Origin: UKL13-2 sp038321965
Lineage (GTDB): Bacteria; Pseudomonadota; Gammaproteobacteria; Burkholderiales; Usitatibacteraceae
NCBI GenBank assembly: GCA_038321965.1
Contig: JBBQFL010000019.1
Span: 11,825 to 75,824 of the forward strand
Direction of reading: 5' to 3'
DNA length: 64,000 nucleotides
Below the pieces are notes generated by a model. The model saw nothing but the letters and a program-made list of their open reading frames with translations. It was not told where the DNA came from and did no database searches. The translations under genes were made by a program, and so were the position numbers. Shown in pieces: positions 8,306-18,016 of this stretch; position 1 is the first letter of the stretch, and every line of letters starts with the position of its first letter.

Positions 8306-10186
8306 CTATGCTTTGGCAGGAGTCAGGCTGGCAGGCTTATGCCAGTTCACGTTGCCAATCGATAATTTTGCGACTTTCTTCTTGCCACCGTAGATCAGAT
8401 TCACCAGTCCACGGGACACCATCACTGCGCTGAATACGGAAGTGAGAATGCCCAGACAATGCACCACGGCAAATCCACGCACCTGGCCAGAGCCCCAGAT
8501 AAGCAGGGCCAAGCCGACGATCAGGGTCGTAATATTCGAATCGATAATGGTGTCAAGCGCCCGGTCGTAGCCGGCTTGTATGGCCATTTGAGGCGACATG
8601 CCATTGCGAAGTTCTTCGCGAATGCGCTCGTTGATGAGTACGTTAGCGTCAATTGCCATACCCAGCGCCAATGCAATTGCGGCAACGCCTGGCAAGGTTA
8701 ATGTTGCTTGAAGCATCGACAGCAATGCGACCAGAAAAAGCAGGTTACAGCCCAGTGCCACCACCGACACAACGCCAAACAACATGTAATAGGCGATCAT
8801 GAAAACGGTAATTAACGCAAACCCAAGAAGCAGTGAATTCTTCCCTTTTTCGATATTGTCGGCCCCTAGACTTGGACCAATCATGCGCTTTTCAATGATC
8901 TGCATTTCAGCCGCCAGCGCGCCGGCGCGCAATAGCAATGCAAGATTCTTGGCTTCCTGAGTGTTGGGCATACCGGAAATGTAGAAGCGTGCACCCAATT
9001 CACTATTGATGTTTGGCCAGGTAAGTACTTCGGGCTTGCCTTTTTCGATCATGATCACGGCCATGCGCTTGCCCACATTACCGCGAGTGGTTATCGTCAT
9101 CGCGCGGCCACCAGCGGCATTCAGCGTAACGTTAACAATTGAGCCACCGCCAGCTTGCTGGTCGAAGCCGGCTTGCGCATCGGTGATTTTGTCCCCGGTG
9201 AACGCGATGGATTTGTAAACAAGTACCGGATAGCCTTTTTCGTCGATGATCTTTTCAGTACCAAACGGCGCAGGTTCATTTCGATAGCGCTCAAAAGCAT
9301 CGTAATTCCGCGATGCCGCATGTTCCTCCGCGACCAGGCGGACCTCCAGCGAAGCGGTGCGACCGATCAACTCCTCGGCCCGCGCTGGATCCTGTACACC
9401 GGCAAGCTCCACCAGAATGCGATCAACCCCCTGCTGCTGCACGATCGGCTCCGAAACACCGAGTTCATTCACACGTCGACGAAGGGCCGTAATATTCTGC
9501 TGGATCGCATTCTCCTGCAACTTCTGGATCGTCTCCGGCTTCATCAGTACTGTCAAAACAAATTCGCCGTTGACTTCGGTGTCCTTCAGCAACAACTCAG
9601 GCAGTTGCGTAGTGATTTCCGTCTGCGCACGCAAGAGTTCGGGCTTCTCTTTGAACTTCGCTACCACGCGATCGCCATCACGGGAGATACCCGTATAGAA
9701 AATCTTCTTGTCGCGCAGCAAGACGCGCACATCTCCAACGTAGCGATCGACGGCCTTATCGAACACGGATTTCATGTCCACCTGCATCAGAAAGTGCACA
9801 CCACCGCGTAGATCGAGACCAAGATACATCGGCAACGCATTGATACTGGATAGCCACGCCGGCGAACTAGAAATCGCCTGTAATGCAACGATATAGCCAG
9901 CACCCAGTTTGGCCTGAATTGCTGCCTGACCATTCTTCTGGCTTTCGCCATCCTTGAAACGTACCTTGATCGATTCTTTTTCGATCAAACTGCTAATAAC
10001 GTCCACTTTCGCGGCCTTCAATGCTTCGTCTACTTGCTTGAGCGTATCTGCGTCCGCTTTGTTGGCGCGCAATCCTGAGACCTGGACCGCAGGGACTTCA
10101 CCAAAAAAGTTCGGCAGGGTGTACAGAAAACCAACGATCAGGGCCGCAACAATGACGGCGTACTTCCATACTGGATATTTATTCAT
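8306..10186 (-). CDS. secD: Protein translocase subunit SecD
   Basis: A 626-residue inner-membrane subunit of the SecDF-YajC accessory complex. It shows an N-terminal helix (KYAVIVAALIVGFLYTLPNF), the conserved GLDLRGGVHFLMQVD, a large periplasmic P1 domain, and five C-terminal helices containing IALALGMAIDANVLINERIR, in which the Asp of DANVLI is the proton-relay residue known for SecD. Length is typical for betaproteobacteria. It is followed by secF after 40 nt and preceded by yajC after 80 nt. Confidence 0.97.
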   Translation of the reverse strand: MNKYPVWKYAVIVAALIVGFLYTLPNFFGEVPAVQVSGLRANKADADTLKQVDEALKAAKVDVISSLIEKESIKVRFKDGESQKNGQAAIQAKLGAGYIVALQAISSSPAWLSSINALPMYLGLDLRGGVHFLMQVDMKSVFDKAVDRYVGDVRVLLRDKKIFYTGISRDGDRVVAKFKEKPELLRAQTEITTQLPELLLKDTEVNGEFVLTVLMKPETIQKLQENAIQQNITALRRRVNELGVSEPIVQQQGVDRILVELAGVQDPARAEELIGRTASLEVRLVAEEHAASRNYDAFERYRNEPAPFGTEKIIDEKGYPVLVYKSIAFTGDKITDAQAGFDQQAGGGSIVNVTLNAAGGRAMTITTRGNVGKRMAVIMIEKGKPEVLTWPNINSELGARFYISGMPNTQEAKNLALLLRAGALAAEMQIIEKRMIGPSLGADNIEKGKNSLLLGFALITVFMIAYYMLFGVVSVVALGCNLLFLVALLSMLQATLTLPGVAAIALALGMAIDANVLINERIREELRNGMSPQMAIQAGYDRALDTIIDSNITTLIVGLALLIWGSGQVRGFAVVHCLGILTSVFSAVMVSRGLVNLIYGGKKKVAKLSIGNVNWHKPASLTPAKA

Positions 10187-10266
10187 AGGTGTAAGCTAAG
10201 GCTCAGAAAAATCTAGCGGCTATTAATACGATTGGCGACGAATAGCGACGTACGGCGGTGAAATGG

Positions 10267-10593
10267 TTACTTAGTTACGTCGTTGAAAGTACCCTTGGGC
10301 AACAGTGTCGTCACCGCCTGCCTCTGAATATGGATGATTTTGCCGTCGGCGACCTCGAGCCCGATGTACCCGTCACCGATTTTTGCGATACGCCCGATGA
10401 TACCCATGGCGATCACTTCATCGCCCTTTTGAAGGGCATCCAGCATCAGCTTTTGTTCTTTTGACTTCTTCATCTGCGGCCGAATCATGAGGAAGTACAA
10501 AAGGATAAACATCGCAAAAATCGGCAACATGCCGATCAATGAATCGCTGCCAGAAGGCGCAGCCGTCGCTTGGGCGTAGGCGTTGGTAATCAT
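10267..10593 (-). CDS. yajC: Preprotein translocase subunit YajC
   Basis: A 108-residue single-pass inner-membrane protein that joins SecDF. It has a short periplasmic N-terminus (MITNAYAQATAAPSG), a membrane helix (MLPIFAMFILLYFLMIRPQM), then the cytosolic family motif KKSKEQKLMLDALQKGDEV. The ATG at 10593 is chosen because the frame upstream of it encodes residues not found in YajC. It is placed between tgt and secD in the conserved order. Confidence 0.95.
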   Translation of the reverse strand: MITNAYAQATAAPSGSDSLIGMLPIFAMFILLYFLMIRPQMKKSKEQKLMLDALQKGDEVIAMGIIGRIAKIGDGYIGLEVADGKIIHIQRQAVTTLLPKGTFNDVTK

Positions 10594-10749
10594 TAAATTC
10601 GGGCTCCGGGTTTGAAATTGGGGTACGCGGCGTGAATATTCCAACTGTGCAATGCTTCGACGGCACTATCGTGAGTTGGAAGCTTTTTCCTAGAATTCAA
10701 TAGCTTGTATCGAATACTGGCGGGTAAATTAACCAAAAATTATACCACT

Positions 10750-11862
10750 TCACTGTGGGCCACCGGCACGATCCGCATGGAACTTCTCGACAAACGGTGC
10801 AAATAGCTGCGTCTCAATGGCTACACGCATTTCACGCATCAATTGCTGGTAATAGAACAGATTGTGAATGGTATTGAGCCTGGCACCCAGAATCTCGTTG
10901 GTGCGCTGTAAATGATGCAGGTAGGCGCGCGTAAAGTTGGTGCAGGTATAGCAGGGGCAACTTCTATCGAGAGGACCGGTGTCGTCCTTATGGCGCGAAT
11001 TGCGAATCTTGACGTCGCCGTGTCTTGTGAACAGCCAGCCATTGCGGGCATTTCTGGTGGGCATGACGCAATCGAACATGTCTACGCCCGCCCCGACCGC
11101 GGCGACCAAATCTTCAGGGGTGCCAACACCCATCAGGTAACGCGGACTATCAGCGGGCAACTTCGGCGCCGTATGCGCAAGCACACGCATCATGTCTTCC
11201 TTCGGCTCACCCACCGATAGGCCGCCGATGGCGTAGCCATGAAATCCGATGTCGAACAGGCCGGCGAGCGATTCATCACGCAAATCCTCATACATGCCGC
11301 CCTGCACGATACCGAACAATGCATTTGGATTCTGCAGTTGTGAAAATTCACTCTTGCAGCGTTGCGCCCAACGCAATGAAAGCCGCATGGATTCGGCAGC
11401 TTCGACGTGCGTGGAGGGATGTGCCGTGCACTCGTCAAACACCATCACAACATCGGCGTTCAGCACTCGTTGTATCCGCATGGATTCTTCCGGAGACAGG
11501 AAACATTTGTCACCATTAATTGGCGACTGAAACGCCACGCCTTGTTCGGTGATTTTTCGCAGGTCGCCTAGGCTCCATACCTGAAAACCGCCAGAATCGG
11601 TCAGAATTGGCGCATCCCAGGCCATGAATTTGTGCAGTCCGCCATGTTTGGCGATGACGTCGAGCCCTGGCCGAAGCCAGAGGTGAAAGGTATTGCCGAG
11701 TACGATCTTCGCGCCTATCTCGTTGAGTTCAAGTGGACTCATTCCCTTCACTGTGCCATACGTCCCTACGGGCATGAAAACCGGCGTTTCCACGACGCCA
11801 TGATTGAGTGTCAAGCGACCGCGTCGTGCGGCCCCATCGGTGGCGAGCAATTGAAATTTCAC
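10750..11862 (-). CDS. tgt: Queuine tRNA-ribosyltransferase
   Basis: Exchanges guanine-34 for the queuosine precursor preQ1 in GUN-anticodon tRNAs. The product of 370 residues carries TDSGGFQVWSLGDLR with the catalytic base Asp, FDECTAHP, GIVQGGMYEDLR, GVDMFDCVMPTRNARNG with the nucleophilic Asp, and the zinc site CPCYTC plus a later His. I chose the GTG at 11862 (VKFQLLATDG), where the family begins; an ATG 40 codons upstream adds residues foreign to Tgt. The last step of the same pathway, queG, lies at 44.7 kb in this window. Confidence 0.96.
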   Translation of the reverse strand: MKFQLLATDGAARRGRLTLNHGVVETPVFMPVGTYGTVKGMSPLELNEIGAKIVLGNTFHLWLRPGLDVIAKHGGLHKFMAWDAPILTDSGGFQVWSLGDLRKITEQGVAFQSPINGDKCFLSPEESMRIQRVLNADVVMVFDECTAHPSTHVEAAESMRLSLRWAQRCKSEFSQLQNPNALFGIVQGGMYEDLRDESLAGLFDIGFHGYAIGGLSVGEPKEDMMRVLAHTAPKLPADSPRYLMGVGTPEDLVAAVGAGVDMFDCVMPTRNARNGWLFTRHGDVKIRNSRHKDDTGPLDRSCPCYTCTNFTRAYLHHLQRTNEILGARLNTIHNLFYYQQLMREMRVAIETQLFAPFVEKFHADRAGGPQ

Positions 11863-12090
11863 GGCGGTTGAATTCTGGTGGTTTGTAGAGTGGCGGAGGA
11901 TAAACGTAATCAGCGGGCTTGCCAAACTACTGGTGAAGTTTTTTTTGCGCGCTGATAAAGTTGACTTGACGCAATCCATCACATTTTCGTTCTCAACTCC
12001 TGACTCGTAAATGTTATATTGGACTTTGCAAATATCGCGGTTTCAATAGCCGTCGAGTGCACCCTTTACCTCCGCTTAAAAATAGTCCAC

Positions 12091-13716
12091 ATGCATCAAA
12101 AGATCGCTACCAAGAACCTGAAGACCGGTATGTTTGTCGCCGATCTGGATCGGCCGTGGATCGATACACCATTTCTGTTGCAAGGATTTCTGCTCGAGGA
12201 CAACGAACAGTTACAGCAACTCCGCCAGCACTGCGAATGGGTCATGATCGATCCTCAACGTTCGGTTGGTCCGGAGTACGAAAAACCGGCGAAAAAGGCA
12301 GCATTCACGCCGCGCTCCCTGGGTAGTGAGCCCCGGGTGGTCATCAACCGGTCTCAAGCACCTGCCAGGCCAGCGGATCGGGAATCAGCGAAAACCAGCA
12401 CAACGTCACCCGCGAAACCAGTACCCGCGCGTAACATGGCGCAGGCGACCTCCGGCAGCAACCCACGATCGCCAGATTCGATCACCTGGACAGCCGGAAG
12501 CCGCGACAATACACCTGCTCGTGCCGCAGGAAAACTCGCTCCCCCTGCCGCGTCGAGAAACGCTCACTCCATCAGCAACGCGAACGAAACGCCGAGGCGC
12601 GGACTGCGCAGCCTCTGGGGCGACCTCCGCGACGGCGTCACCAACATGTTCGCGCGAACCGAAAATGATAAGTACGATTTCGATAAGGTTCCGGAGTCCA
12701 TAGATGCAGCCGAAGTGTTTTTGCGGCCGGCATTCATACCGGAGACGGTCCAGCTAACGATCTACGAAGATACGGCGACGGTCGAATCTGAAATCAGTGC
12801 GGCGGCAGACTCCTTCAAACGCACCAACGACTTGTTGAACAACATCGCCGACGATATTCGCGGTGGCGAAGGCTTGAAGCTCGAAAACATAGAATCAGTG
12901 ATCGACGATATGGTCGACAGCATGATTCGCAATCCTGATGCACTCATGTGGGTGGCGCGCATGCGCGAGCAGGATTTGAATATCTACAGTCACGGCATCA
13001 GCGTCGCAGTAAATCTGGTGGCTTTTGGCAGGCACCTTGGTTACCCAAAAGAGCAGCTCACACAACTTGGAACGCTTGGCCTGCTGCTGGATGTTGGTAA
13101 GATCAAGTTACCCCGAGAGCTGTTGGAAAAAAATCAACGTCTGACGGCCGACGAGTTCGAACAGATCAAAGAGCATGTCGAACTTGGTCTCACTATTTTG
13201 GGTGAAACGCCAAACATTCACCCGGACGTACTCGAAGGTATTGCCCAGCACCATGAACGGATGAACGGTAGTGGCTATCCCAATAACCTGATCGGGAACA
13301 AAATCAGTACGTATGGCCGTATGAGCGCGATCGCAGACACGTACTCGGCGGTAACCAAACCACGCCCATACGCCGAGGTAGTTTCGCCGCACCAGGCGCT
13401 ACAAATGCTCTCCAGTTGGAGTGGTAGCCAATTCCAGGCTGATATGGTCGAACAGTTCATTCAATCCATTGGCGTGTTTCCGGTCGGTAGCATGGTGGAA
13501 CTCTCTACCGGTGAAGTTGCTGTCGTGGTTACGCATAGCAAATACAAGCGACTGCGGCCGGTGGTACTGGTGCTCACTGAAGCCGACAAGACAATACGAA
13601 CCAATCCTAGTACCCGCGACCTTCTTTACGATACTTCGGATACTCCGGTATATATCAAACGTGGATTGCCCAGCAAGTCTTACGGGCTGGACCCTCGTGA
13701 CTACTACGCCGCTTAA
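12091..13716 (+). CDS. DUF3391 / HD-GYP domain protein with altered HD dyad
   Basis: A 541-residue cytosolic protein. The N-terminus (about 1-60) matches DUF3391 (LKTGMFVADLDRPW, then FLLQGFLLEDNEQL). A Pro/Ala/Ser-rich linker spans about 95-190. The HD-GYP domain follows from about 285, with SHGISVAVNL, EHVELGLTIL, HHERMNGSGYP (GYP at 395-397) and RPY. HD-GYP enzymes hydrolyse cyclic di-GMP, but the HD dyad here reads LD (LLLDVGK at 331-337) and YDA reads YSA, so metal binding may be impaired. The EAL gene follows after 27 nt, indicating a c-di-GMP operon. Start: first ATG with family-like sequence; a TTG lies further up. Confidence 0.9.
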   Translation: MHQKIATKNLKTGMFVADLDRPWIDTPFLLQGFLLEDNEQLQQLRQHCEWVMIDPQRSVGPEYEKPAKKAAFTPRSLGSEPRVVINRSQAPARPADRESAKTSTTSPAKPVPARNMAQATSGSNPRSPDSITWTAGSRDNTPARAAGKLAPPAASRNAHSISNANETPRRGLRSLWGDLRDGVTNMFARTENDKYDFDKVPESIDAAEVFLRPAFIPETVQLTIYEDTATVESEISAAADSFKRTNDLLNNIADDIRGGEGLKLENIESVIDDMVDSMIRNPDALMWVARMREQDLNIYSHGISVAVNLVAFGRHLGYPKEQLTQLGTLGLLLDVGKIKLPRELLEKNQRLTADEFEQIKEHVELGLTILGETPNIHPDVLEGIAQHHERMNGSGYPNNLIGNKISTYGRMSAIADTYSAVTKPRPYAEVVSPHQALQMLSSWSGSQFQADMVEQFIQSIGVFPVGSMVELSTGEVAVVVTHSKYKRLRPVVLVLTEADKTIRTNPSTRDLLYDTSDTPVYIKRGLPSKSYGLDPRDYYAA

Positions 13717-13743
13717 CCAAACGCCCTGAGAATCCGCGTAGAG

Positions 13744-15069
13744 ATGACTGATATCCCCCACATTCCTGCGCCAGCAAGTTCGTTGCGGGCACCTTCGGGG
13801 GAAGTCCAACCATCCCAGGAGATTGACCGCAGACTCCTGAGATCGACCCTCACCAATGCAATCAACCACGCGCGTATGGCACAGCGCGTGGTTGCCGTCC
13901 TGATGGTGACACTTTCACGTTCGGATCGCCTTGAGGCAATACTGGGGGTACCTACACGCCAAATCATGCAGCAGGCCATGCGCCGCGTTGCCGACGCATT
14001 GCGACCGGATGACCGCATTGTGCAACTCACCGACGAAAAACTCTGTGTCATGCTGCCTAATCTTCGCAGTGAAGCCCTACCGCTGCTGGCGGCGGGAAAG
14101 GTTAAGCAGGCGTTTGAGACGCCATTCAGCTTCGAGGAGAATATTGTCACCATACGGCCTTCCATTGGCATCGCCACCTTTCCAGCCCAGGCGGCGAACG
14201 GCGAAGAACTTCTCGTGCACGCCGATATCGCGAAGGACATCGCCCGCAACCGGGACGTACTCCACTACGTTTTCCATGCCGATGACCGTCGCGCAGCAGA
14301 TACCTATACGGGCCTCAACAACGAGTTGCGCGAGGCAATCCGTTCCAATCAACTTGAAGTGCACTATCAACCAAAAGTCGATCTGAAATCCGGCCAGTGC
14401 CGAAGCGTTGAAGCGTTATTGCGCTGGACTTTGCCGGACCACGGCGTCATTCCGCCGTCGTCAATCATCCGAGTCGCGGAAAGCAACGGCATGATTGGTG
14501 TGCTTACAGAATGGGTGCTGAATACGGCGCTACGACACCAGTCAGAATGGAAATATCTGGGTACCAATGTTGATGTTGCTGTCAACCTTTCTACCGTTAC
14601 GCTTGGCGACGGCCAGCTCCCCAGCATGATCGGCCAGGTGCTGGGCATCTGGCAAGCTGACCCGACACACCTGACGCTGGAGATTACCGAAGACGCTACC
14701 ATTAACGACATGGAGTATTCGTTGACGATAATGAATCAGCTGAAGAAAATGGGCGCCAAACTATCAGTAGATGACTTTGGCACGGGTTACTCGTCCCTTT
14801 CCTACGTAAAGCGATTCCCACTCAGCGAGTTGAAGATCGACAAGATGTTTGTCCAGCACATGCGTGACAACAAGGGTGACCAACAAATCGTACGGTCGGT
14901 GATCGATCTGGCACACAATTTTGACCTCACGGTTGTCGCCGAAGGTGTTGAAGACAACGCCACACTCAAGGAGCTCAAACGCATGGGATGCGATCTGGCG
15001 CAAGGCTTCGTCATCAGCCCCGCCATGCCTGCTAGTGAATTGCTCGAGTGGCTTAAACGGCACAACTGA
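13744..15069 (+). CDS. Degenerate GGDEF / EAL domain cyclic di-GMP phosphodiesterase
   Basis: A 441-residue cytosolic protein. Residues about 30-185 have the GGDEF fold, but the signature is replaced by LTDEK, so no cyclase activity is expected. The EAL domain (about 195-438) looks complete: EALLRW (EAL at 223-225), VNLSTVTL, LEITEDA, SVDDFGTGYSSL, ELKIDK and VVAEGVED supply the metal and catalytic residues known for active EAL phosphodiesterases. No membrane or sensory domain is visible. It follows the HD-GYP gene by 27 nt. The likely activity is hydrolysis of c-di-GMP to pGpG, with the dead GGDEF as a possible GTP-sensing regulator. Confidence 0.9.
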   Translation: MTDIPHIPAPASSLRAPSGEVQPSQEIDRRLLRSTLTNAINHARMAQRVVAVLMVTLSRSDRLEAILGVPTRQIMQQAMRRVADALRPDDRIVQLTDEKLCVMLPNLRSEALPLLAAGKVKQAFETPFSFEENIVTIRPSIGIATFPAQAANGEELLVHADIAKDIARNRDVLHYVFHADDRRAADTYTGLNNELREAIRSNQLEVHYQPKVDLKSGQCRSVEALLRWTLPDHGVIPPSSIIRVAESNGMIGVLTEWVLNTALRHQSEWKYLGTNVDVAVNLSTVTLGDGQLPSMIGQVLGIWQADPTHLTLEITEDATINDMEYSLTIMNQLKKMGAKLSVDDFGTGYSSLSYVKRFPLSELKIDKMFVQHMRDNKGDQQIVRSVIDLAHNFDLTVVAEGVEDNATLKELKRMGCDLAQGFVISPAMPASELLEWLKRHN

Positions 15070-15190
15070 ATCATGTAAATTCGCGAGAATTTCGCGTGAT
15101 TGACATGTTCCACCATTGAGAAACGCGTGCTAATCTGTTTGGCATCGTCGGCGATCCAGTGAAACGCTTTTTGCAACAACCTCTCAGGTA

Positions 15191-15580
15191 ATGGCCATGA
15201 ACCTCAACGCTGAACAAATAGCTGAACTACTTGCCGGTATCGCGCGTTCGCAACAGGCGATCATTGACGCGATTGAAAGTGAGAGTGGTGGCTGGCGAAA
15301 TACCCACTTGTTGCCGAAGCTGAATACGGCCTCGAACATGCGTCTGGCGACGCCACGTTTAATCGACATACCCTCGCGTATATTATTGCGATCGCAGGGC
15401 CGTGTGCCGATGGATGTTGCGACTATCGTACGCGCTATCCAGGAATCACTGGGACCATCTGCAGTGGCCACTCCCGTGCCGGCCCCAGTGACAACACCGG
15501 CAGCCGTCGCGGGCGGAAACGCCGCCTCAGTGCCTGCGGACCCAAAGAACAATGACCTCGGTAATTTCTTCGATAGCTGA
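15191..15580 (+). CDS. Hypothetical protein
   Basis: A 129-residue protein I do not recognise. The first third is helical (LNAEQIAELLAGIARSQQAI), followed by a region with many Arg and Leu (LIDIPSRILLRSQGR), a short helix and a Pro/Ala/Thr/Val-rich tail that resembles a flexible linker and ends in DLGNFFDS. There is no signal peptide or membrane segment. A CAGGTA stretch precedes ATG 15191; ATG 15197 is an alternative. It follows the EAL gene by 121 nt on the same strand, so it could belong to that transcript. Confidence 0.55.
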   Translation: MAMNLNAEQIAELLAGIARSQQAIIDAIESESGGWRNTHLLPKLNTASNMRLATPRLIDIPSRILLRSQGRVPMDVATIVRAIQESLGPSAVATPVPAPVTTPAAVAGGNAASVPADPKNNDLGNFFDS

Positions 15581-15723
15581 CGGTCGCTGTTGGCGGCGAT
15601 GGTGACGCACAAAGCTCACTGGCACCTGCGGGGCAGTCAAAATCTATTTCCCGGTCAGCAAAACCTTGCAGCCGGTAATTTGCAAATTGAGTGTGCCGCT
15701 CTAGCGCGCATCGCGAAATAGAT

Positions 15724-17070
15724 GTGACTTCACAACTTCCTGTTTCGTGCTTGGTCCCTCGCCATTGGCTTATCACAGTGCTTGCCTTGGCCTGCCTGAC
15801 TTGCGCGACAAACAACGCGTCATTTGCCGCAGACGCGGGTTCTGTCACTGCCGCAACAGGCCTGAAGGGTCGACTGATTGTCGGCTACCAAGGCTGGTTT
15901 GGTTGCCCGCAAGACGCCGTCGGCAATGCGCAATGGGTTCACTGGTTCCACAAGAACAATCCGGTTGAAGAAAATCTCTCTGTCGATCTGTTGCCGTCAG
16001 TACAGCAGTTCGGCCAAGCAGACTTATGCCCGACAAATCTACGTCGTCAGGATGGGTCCACCATCAGTGTTTTTTCTTCGCAGAACGCGCGGGTTGTAGC
16101 GAAGCATTTTCGCTGGATGCGCGACCACGGTATTGACGGTGCCGCCGTGCAACGTTTTGTTGGCCCATTGGCCACGCCAGTATTGAAGCAGCGCAGTGAT
16201 CGCGTCTTGCGGAACGCAATGGCGGCTGCGGAGGCAAATGCGCGCGTGTTCTTTCTTACCTATGACATTTCCGGCGCGGATGCCAGTACGGTAGTGGCCG
16301 ATATTCAACGTGACTGGAAATACCTTGTTCAGGAACTCAAAATCACGAGTAGTCCGAGCTATTTGCGCGCCAACGGCAAACCTTTGTTGCAACTATGGGG
16401 CTTCGGATTCAAAGACCGGCCCGGTTCGCCGTCGGAAGTTTCCGCATTGATCGGCGACCTCCAGAATGGTCGCAACAATCTGACCGGTGTAACACTTATC
16501 GGCGGCGTTCCCTCGAACTGGCGAACGCTGGACGGAGACTCGCAATCAGACCGCCACTGGGCAGACGTCTATCGTAGTTACGATGTGCTGAGTCCCTGGT
16601 CCGTAGGGCGCTTTCGCGATGACACCGGTGCAGATAAATTTATTCGCGAGCGCGTCATGCCAGACATCGAAGAATCCAGGCGTCTCGGTATCGCTTACAT
16701 GCCGGTGATCTTCCCTGGTTTTTCCTGGTACAACCTGCAAAAAGGGCGCGGCGATAAAAAATTAGCGATCCTCAATCAGATTCCAAGGCGCTGCGGCAAT
16801 TTTTATTGGCGGCAGATAGCAGGTCTGCTTGCTACCCGCGTTGAAACGCTTTACGCGGCCATGTTTGATGAAGTCGATGAGGGCACGGCTTTATTTCCGA
16901 CCGAAACGCGCGAAGACCGATTACCCAAAGACGCAAAGATGGCATTCCTGAATCAGGACGGATGTGTACTTGCCGACGACTGGTATCTGCAAATTACCGG
17001 CAAGGCGGCCAGCTATCTGCGCCGGAACGAGGTGCCGCCCGCTCCACTCGACGCAACAATGCGCCCCTGA
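15724..17070 (+). CDS. Secreted glycoside hydrolase family 71/99-like protein
   Basis: About 448 residues with a hydrophobic signal sequence (LITVLALACLTCATNNASFA) ending near an alanine-type cleavage site. The mature protein resembles GH71/99-like TIM-barrel proteins: GRLIVGYQGWFGCP, NAQWVHWF, HFRWMRDHGIDGAAVQRF, FFLTYDISGAD, GKPLLQLWGFGF, a VIFPGFSWYNLQ segment and AMFDEVDEGTALF. Such proteins act on alpha-linked polysaccharides or are uncharacterised xylosidase-like proteins; the substrate here is unknown. No ATG starts the frame. GTG at 15724 and GTG at 15691 are both possible, and I chose the one giving a shorter n-region. Confidence 0.7.
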   Translation: MTSQLPVSCLVPRHWLITVLALACLTCATNNASFAADAGSVTAATGLKGRLIVGYQGWFGCPQDAVGNAQWVHWFHKNNPVEENLSVDLLPSVQQFGQADLCPTNLRRQDGSTISVFSSQNARVVAKHFRWMRDHGIDGAAVQRFVGPLATPVLKQRSDRVLRNAMAAAEANARVFFLTYDISGADASTVVADIQRDWKYLVQELKITSSPSYLRANGKPLLQLWGFGFKDRPGSPSEVSALIGDLQNGRNNLTGVTLIGGVPSNWRTLDGDSQSDRHWADVYRSYDVLSPWSVGRFRDDTGADKFIRERVMPDIEESRRLGIAYMPVIFPGFSWYNLQKGRGDKKLAILNQIPRRCGNFYWRQIAGLLATRVETLYAAMFDEVDEGTALFPTETREDRLPKDAKMAFLNQDGCVLADDWYLQITGKAASYLRRNEVPPAPLDATMRP

Positions 17071-17073
17071 TTT

Positions 17074-17895
17074 TCAGTTTGCCCCTGTATCCTGCCAAGC
17101 GTGAAACCATTCCAGCGTCTCGGCGGTGATGCGTCCCTCGCTCGGTCGATACTCCGCGCTCACCCAGCCGCCATAGCTTCCACTAGCTGCCACGCGATCA
17201 ATTTCCTCAAACAAATGCGGATAGTCAATCGTTCCTGTGCCCGGCTCGTTGCGACCCGGCGCGTCGGCGAATTGAATGTGGCCAATGCGTGGCAACAACC
17301 GTTCGATGGTTGCGGCCAGCTCCACCGCGCCGCCGCCCTCCATGATCCGCATATGATAGCAATCGTACTGCAACATGATATTCGCGGCGCCAACGATATC
17401 CATCACGCGAACCGCATCGGTGGTGTTGCTGACAAGATAGCCCGTAACATCCTGCGTATTGATCGGCTCAAGATTAAGTGCGAGTCCGGCAAGCTGGCAC
17501 TGGTTTGCCGCGTAGCGCAAGTTGGAAATCAACGTCATCTCGCATAAGCCTCGATCAGCGTCAGGCGGCAGCACACCGGCCAGGCAATTGAGTTGCGGCA
17601 CGCCAATGGCCAGCGCATATTCGATCGCTTCAGCCACGCACAACTGAAACGACTCTTCGCGACCAGGAACGCCGGCGAATCCCCATTCTCCCAGCGATTG
17701 TGAACCGGCTCGGATATTGATCAGCACAGGCGTTAGCCGATATTGTTTTAGCCGATTACTAACGTCTTTCGAATCATGATCGTAGGGATAGTGGAATTCG
17801 ACCGCAGCGAATCCGGCTTCGGCCGCAGCAGAAAATCGTTCGAGGAACGGCACCTCAGTAAACAGGAAAGAGATATTGGCGGCGAAGCGTGGCAT
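17074..17895 (-). CDS. hyi: Hydroxypyruvate isomerase family protein (TIM-barrel sugar isomerase)
   Basis: A 273-residue xylose-isomerase-like TIM barrel of the Hyi/OtnI family. Family motifs are FAANISFLFTEVPFLERF at the start, FAAVEFHYPYD, NLEPINTQDVTGYLV, MLQYDCYHMRIMEG, IGHIQFADAPGRNEPGTG and WVSAEYRPS; the Glu, Asp, His and Glu ligands of the metal site are present. Members interconvert hydroxypyruvate and tartronate semialdehyde, or isomerise 2-oxo-tetronates (OtnI). No glyoxylate carboligase or tartronate reductase gene lies beside it, so the exact substrate is open. It is convergent with the GH-like gene, stops 3 nt apart. Confidence 0.85.
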   Translation of the reverse strand: MPRFAANISFLFTEVPFLERFSAAAEAGFAAVEFHYPYDHDSKDVSNRLKQYRLTPVLINIRAGSQSLGEWGFAGVPGREESFQLCVAEAIEYALAIGVPQLNCLAGVLPPDADRGLCEMTLISNLRYAANQCQLAGLALNLEPINTQDVTGYLVSNTTDAVRVMDIVGAANIMLQYDCYHMRIMEGGGAVELAATIERLLPRIGHIQFADAPGRNEPGTGTIDYPHLFEEIDRVAASGSYGGWVSAEYRPSEGRITAETLEWFHAWQDTGAN

Positions 17896-18016
17896 TTGGT
17901 TGGTACGATCTAATGATAGTGCCGAGTATGATGGGTAATTGCGAACAAGTGCACATCAAGAGCGGTAGTGCCGACCCGAGACACTCAAAAAAATACGACA
18001 TTAGGAAAGGAAAAAC

